Source of the DNA: an uncultured Massilia sp. | Lineage (GTDB): Bacteria > Pseudomonadota > Gammaproteobacteria > Burkholderiales > Burkholderiaceae | NCBI GenBank assembly: GCA_946886065.1 | Contig: CAMPHU010000088.1 | Location: 1-17,292 of the forward strand | Direction: 5' to 3' | Length of the DNA: 17,292 bases | In this document: piece after piece, positions 14,991 through 17,292 of the stretch | How positions within the stretch are numbered: position 1 is the stretch's first letter | Layout: each line of letters begins with the position of its first letter | Program-made: the position numbers and the translations under genes | The notes under the pieces: generated by a model | Database searches by the model: none | The model's input: the letters and a program-made list of their open reading frames with translations, nothing else | What the model was told of the DNA's origin: nothing

Positions 14991-16457
14991 TCAGCGCTGT
15001 GAACGCAGGAAGTCCAGCAGGCGCTGGTCGTCCGCATAGGCCGCATTGAAGCGGAACCAGGTCCCGGCGGGCGGGCGCTGGGTGAAGAACTCGCCCGGCG
15101 CCAGCAGGATGCCGGCTTTCAGGGCGGCGTCGGCGATGCTGCGCCCACTGCGCGTTGCGCCGGGCGGCTCCGGCCAGCCGGCGCTGACGAACATCCCGCC
15201 GCGCGGCTGGGCCAGCGGCGCCATGCCGATGCCGCGCAGGCCTTCCAGGGTGCGTTCGCGCGCGTCCGCCAGCTGGTGCGCGAGCCGCTCGACCATGCGC
15301 CGGTAGCCGCGCGTGCCGATGGCGTCGAGCACGGCGCGCTCGTTGATTTCCGACGTCGTGAGACCCGCCACCATCTTCACGCGCAGCAGTTCCGGCAGCA
15401 GCGAGCCGGAGGCGCACAGCGAGCCGACGCGCAGCACCGGCGACAGGGTCTTGGAAAAGCTGCCCACCCGGATCACGCGGCGCAGCCCGTCCATCGCCGC
15501 CAGCGAGGCTTCTCCCGGCAGCGCCAGTTCGCGGTAGATGTCGTCTTCCACCAGCCAGAAGTCGAACTGCTCGGCCAGGCCCAGCAAATGGTGCGCCTGG
15601 CGCTGGGTGAGCGAGGTGCCGAGGGGATTCTGCAGCACCGTGTTGACGAACATGAGCTTGGGATGCAGTTCGCCGGCCTGGCGCGCGAGCTCGTCCAGGT
15701 CGAGCCCCTCGGCGCCGCGCCTGACGCCGACCGGGACGCAGCCATGGTGGCGGATCAGGGCCAGCAGGTTGCTGTAGCCGGGATCCTCGACGAAGACCAC
15801 GTCCCCGGGGCGGGTCAGGGTGCGCAGCACCAGGTCGAAGGCATGGGTGGCGCCATGGGTCAGCAGGACCTGGTCGGCGTCGACGGGGAACAGCTCGGCG
15901 GACAGGCTGGCGGCGAGGTGCTGGCGCAGCGCCGGGAAACCGAGCGGATGGCCGTAGCCGCGCAGGCGGCCGGCCGGGATCTTCATCGCATGGCGCACGG
16001 CGTCGAGGATGGTGTTCTCGCCATACCACTCGGGCGGCAGCCAGCCGGCGCCGACCGGCAAGGCTTCCGCCTGGCCGGAATACAGGTCGGGGGCGAGGGC
16101 GTCGATCTCGGTCGCCAGGCCGGGCTGCGCCGACGCGGGCGACGGCGCTGTCTGCGGCTGGGTGCGCGCCACGAAGAAGCCCGAGCCGCGGCGCGAGGAC
16201 AACAAGCCAAGCTGGTGCAGGCGCTCATAAGCTTCCACCACCGTGAAAGTGCTGACCGCGTTGCACTTTGCGAATTGTCTAACCGAGGGCATTTTGCTTC
16301 CGGCGCCCAGTTGGCCTTCGCTTACCATCGCCGAGATGGCCGCCACGATCTGGTCGACCAGGCCGCCGCGCCTGCCACGGTCTATGTCCAGCTGAGGCCA
16401 GGCCGCGCCGGGTGGCGTGCATGAGACATCTTCCATCAACACCGCTTCTTCCATCAT
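14991..16457 (-). CDS. MocR-family regulator (GntR wHTH fused to PLP aminotransferase-like domain)
   Basis: Transcription factor of 488 aa. The winged helix-turn-helix occupies about 30-97 (GLVDQIVAAISAMVSEGQ, KMPSVRQFAKCNAVSTFTVVEAYERL, GSGFFVA). A fold-type I aminotransferase-like domain follows. The PLP-binding lysine is K336 in GSFSKTLSPVLRVG, with NTVLQNPLGTSLT and VEDDIYREL as cofactor contacts and a C-terminal FRFNAAYADD carrying the substrate-carboxylate arginine. Such proteins bind PLP and an amino compound to switch neighbouring genes. The start at 16457 has GGAG 4 nt upstream (ATG ATG pair). It is divergent from an omega-amino acid aminotransferase and co-oriented with a RutR-like gene 7 bp downstream, so the aminotransferase is its likely target and beta-alanine or a related omega-amino acid its likely effector. 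Confidence 0.92.
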   Translation of the reverse strand: MMEEAVLMEDVSCTPPGAAWPQLDIDRGRRGGLVDQIVAAISAMVSEGQLGAGSKMPSVRQFAKCNAVSTFTVVEAYERLHQLGLLSSRRGSGFFVARTQPQTAPSPASAQPGLATEIDALAPDLYSGQAEALPVGAGWLPPEWYGENTILDAVRHAMKIPAGRLRGYGHPLGFPALRQHLAASLSAELFPVDADQVLLTHGATHAFDLVLRTLTRPGDVVFVEDPGYSNLLALIRHHGCVPVGVRRGAEGLDLDELARQAGELHPKLMFVNTVLQNPLGTSLTQRQAHHLLGLAEQFDFWLVEDDIYRELALPGEASLAAMDGLRRVIRVGSFSKTLSPVLRVGSLCASGSLLPELLRVKMVAGLTTSEINERAVLDAIGTRGYRRMVERLAHQLADARERTLEGLRGIGMAPLAQPRGGMFVSAGWPEPPGATRSGRSIADAALKAGILLAPGEFFTQRPPAGTWFRFNAAYADDQRLLDFLRSQR

Positions 16458-16563
16458 CGCGCTCCGCTCGACGGGTTAAGAACTGTACAGGCCGCGTGAC
16501 CGCTACGGTTGGTCGCTTTTGCCGGTGGTGTATCTGTTGCCAATGTTGCCTTGCTATCTATTA

Positions 16564-16592
16564 TTGACCAGTATTTTGCCAATTGGTAAAAA
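16564..16592 (+). promoter_or_regulatory. Predicted sigma-70 promoter of the aminotransferase gene
   Basis: TTGACC (16564-16569, five of six consensus) and TAAAAA (16587-16592, four of six) with the ideal 17-bp spacer. Transcription would begin near 16599, about 20 nt before the start codon, leaving room for the AAGGAG at 16609-16614. Confidence 0.5.
16574..16591. promoter_or_regulatory. Candidate operator: 18-bp near-perfect palindrome
   Basis: TTTTGCCAATTGGTAAAA: symmetric about 16582/16583 with a single mismatched pair (16578/16587). It fills most of the spacer and overlaps the -10 of the predicted aminotransferase promoter, as expected for a regulator-binding site. A dimeric TetR (RutR-like) or MocR protein could bind. 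Confidence 0.5.
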
Positions 16593-16619
16593 TTTTGCCG
16601 CGACGGCGAAGGAGACCGC

Positions 16620-17292
16620 ATGAACGAGTCCAGGCCCCAGTCGATGTCCTCATTTTGGATGCCATTTACCAACAACCGCGACTTCAAGTCCAGTCCGCGC
16701 CTGCTCGTCTCGGCCGAAGGGATGTACTACAAGGACGTCGACGGCAATCCCATCCTCGACGGCACCGCCGGGCTATGGTGCGTGCCCTGCGGCCATGCCC
16801 AGCCGCGCATCACCGAGGCGATCGCCACCATGGCCGGCCAGCTCGATTTCGCGCCGACCTTCCAGATGGGCCACCCGGCCGCCTTCGAGCTGGCCGAACA
16901 GCTGATGGAATACACCGGACACAAGTTCGGCCACGTGTTCTATACGAACTCCGGTTCCGAGGCGGTGGACACCGCGCTCAAGATGGCGCTGGCCTACCAC
17001 AAGGCGCGCGGGGAGGGCGGGCGCACCCGGCTGATCGGCCGCGAGCGCGGCTACCACGGGGTCGGTTTCGGCGGCTTGTCGGTGGGAGGCATCGGCCCCA
17101 ACCGCAAGCAGTTCGGTCCGCTGCTGCCGGGCGTCGACCACCTGCCACACACCCACAACCTGCTCAAGAACGCCTTCTCGCGCGGCGAGCCGGATTTCGG
17201 CGCGGAGCTGGCCGAGGAACTGGAACGCCTGGTGGCGCTGCACGACGCCTCGACCATCGCGGCCGTCATCGTCGAGCCGGTGTCGGGATCGA
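16620..17292 (+). CDS. Omega-amino acid (beta-alanine):pyruvate aminotransferase, N-terminal part (3' end cut by window)
   Basis: Class III PLP-dependent aminotransferase that transfers the amino group of beta-alanine or similar omega-amino acids to pyruvate, giving malonate semialdehyde and alanine. Only the first 224 codons are present and the frame is open at the window end. The visible sequence closely follows the omega-APT pattern: FWMPFTNNRDFKSSPRLLVS, DGTAGLWCV, FQMGHPAAFELAEQL, FYTNSGSEAVDTALKMALAY (PLP-phosphate loop), LIGRERGYHGVGFGG and STIAAVIVEPVSGS. The PLP lysine lies beyond the window. The start is secured by AAGGAG at 16609-16614, 5 nt upstream. One local oddity is CVPCGHAQPR after GLW, where I would expect a CVNAGH-like stretch. 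The divergent MocR and RutR-like genes point to control by beta-alanine and pyrimidine supply. Confidence 0.93.
   Translation, partial: MNESRPQSMSSFWMPFTNNRDFKSSPRLLVSAEGMYYKDVDGNPILDGTAGLWCVPCGHAQPRITEAIATMAGQLDFAPTFQMGHPAAFELAEQLMEYTGHKFGHVFYTNSGSEAVDTALKMALAYHKARGEGGRTRLIGRERGYHGVGFGGLSVGGIGPNRKQFGPLLPGVDHLPHTHNLLKNAFSRGEPDFGAELAEELERLVALHDASTIAAVIVEPVSGS

Larger units (their letters stand above)
16458..16619. promoter_or_regulatory. Divergent control region between mocR-type gene and aminotransferase gene
   Basis: 162 bp, notably AT-richer than its surroundings. It contains five TTGCC pentamers on the + strand (starting at 16519, 16537, 16546, 16576 and 16595), three of them as TTTTGCC, plus the perfect 8-bp palindrome CTGTACAG at 16483-16490. 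It must hold promoters for both directions. Confidence 0.6.

Noticed and set aside
1..17292. CRISPR arrays, tRNA/rRNA genes, insertion sequences, phage or toxin-antitoxin genes
   Set aside because: None seen on reading both strands; gene content and base composition are uniform, with no sign of recent transfer.

Overview
This is a GC-rich, gene-dense bacterial chromosome segment. The protein families, spacing and codon use fit a betaproteobacterium of the Burkholderiales, most likely Oxalobacteraceae (Massilia/Telluria/Duganella-like). That placement is an inference from family content; there is no rRNA, tRNA, mobile element, prophage or CRISPR array in the window. Fourteen protein genes are supported, two of them cut by the window ends.

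Left part (1-5992, all +) reads as an osmotic-stress block. It holds the C-terminal half of a ClC chloride channel/transporter, then an extended -10 promoter and a roughly 180-nt hairpin-rich leader. Next come a fused glucosylglycerol-phosphate phosphatase/synthase (GgpPS, makes the compatible solute glucosylglycerol), an MscS-type mechanosensitive channel 30 bp downstream, and a DUF389 membrane protein. Solute synthesis, solute release and chloride movement thus sit side by side.

Middle part (5989-12264) holds ordinary metabolic and stress genes. An AraC-type regulator (-) is divergent from an AhpD-like carboxymuconolactone decarboxylase-family protein (+) that ends in a textbook terminator. 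The hybrid NADP-malic enzyme MaeB (malic enzyme plus phosphotransacetylase-like domain) follows behind a long leader. Then come an exported PQQ-type sugar dehydrogenase (glucose/sorbosone dehydrogenase family) and, convergent to it across a strong shared hairpin, a small secreted protein of unknown function.

Right part (12265-17292) begins with a universal stress protein and a 6-phosphofructokinase of the Lys-124 ('PKTIDND') type. The kinase is convergent, with a 12-bp overlap, to a two-gene regulatory operon on the - strand (MocR/GntR-aminotransferase regulator, then a RutR-like TetR regulator). That operon is divergent from an omega-amino acid (beta-alanine):pyruvate aminotransferase that runs off the window end. 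RutR-type uracil sensing, a PLP-dependent MocR regulator and a beta-alanine transaminase together suggest the edge of a reductive pyrimidine/beta-alanine catabolic locus. The intergenic region carries a near-perfect 18-bp palindrome lying over the predicted aminotransferase promoter.

No wholly new system is evident. The most interesting items are the osmoadaptation cluster with its structured leader and the double-regulator control region at the right end.
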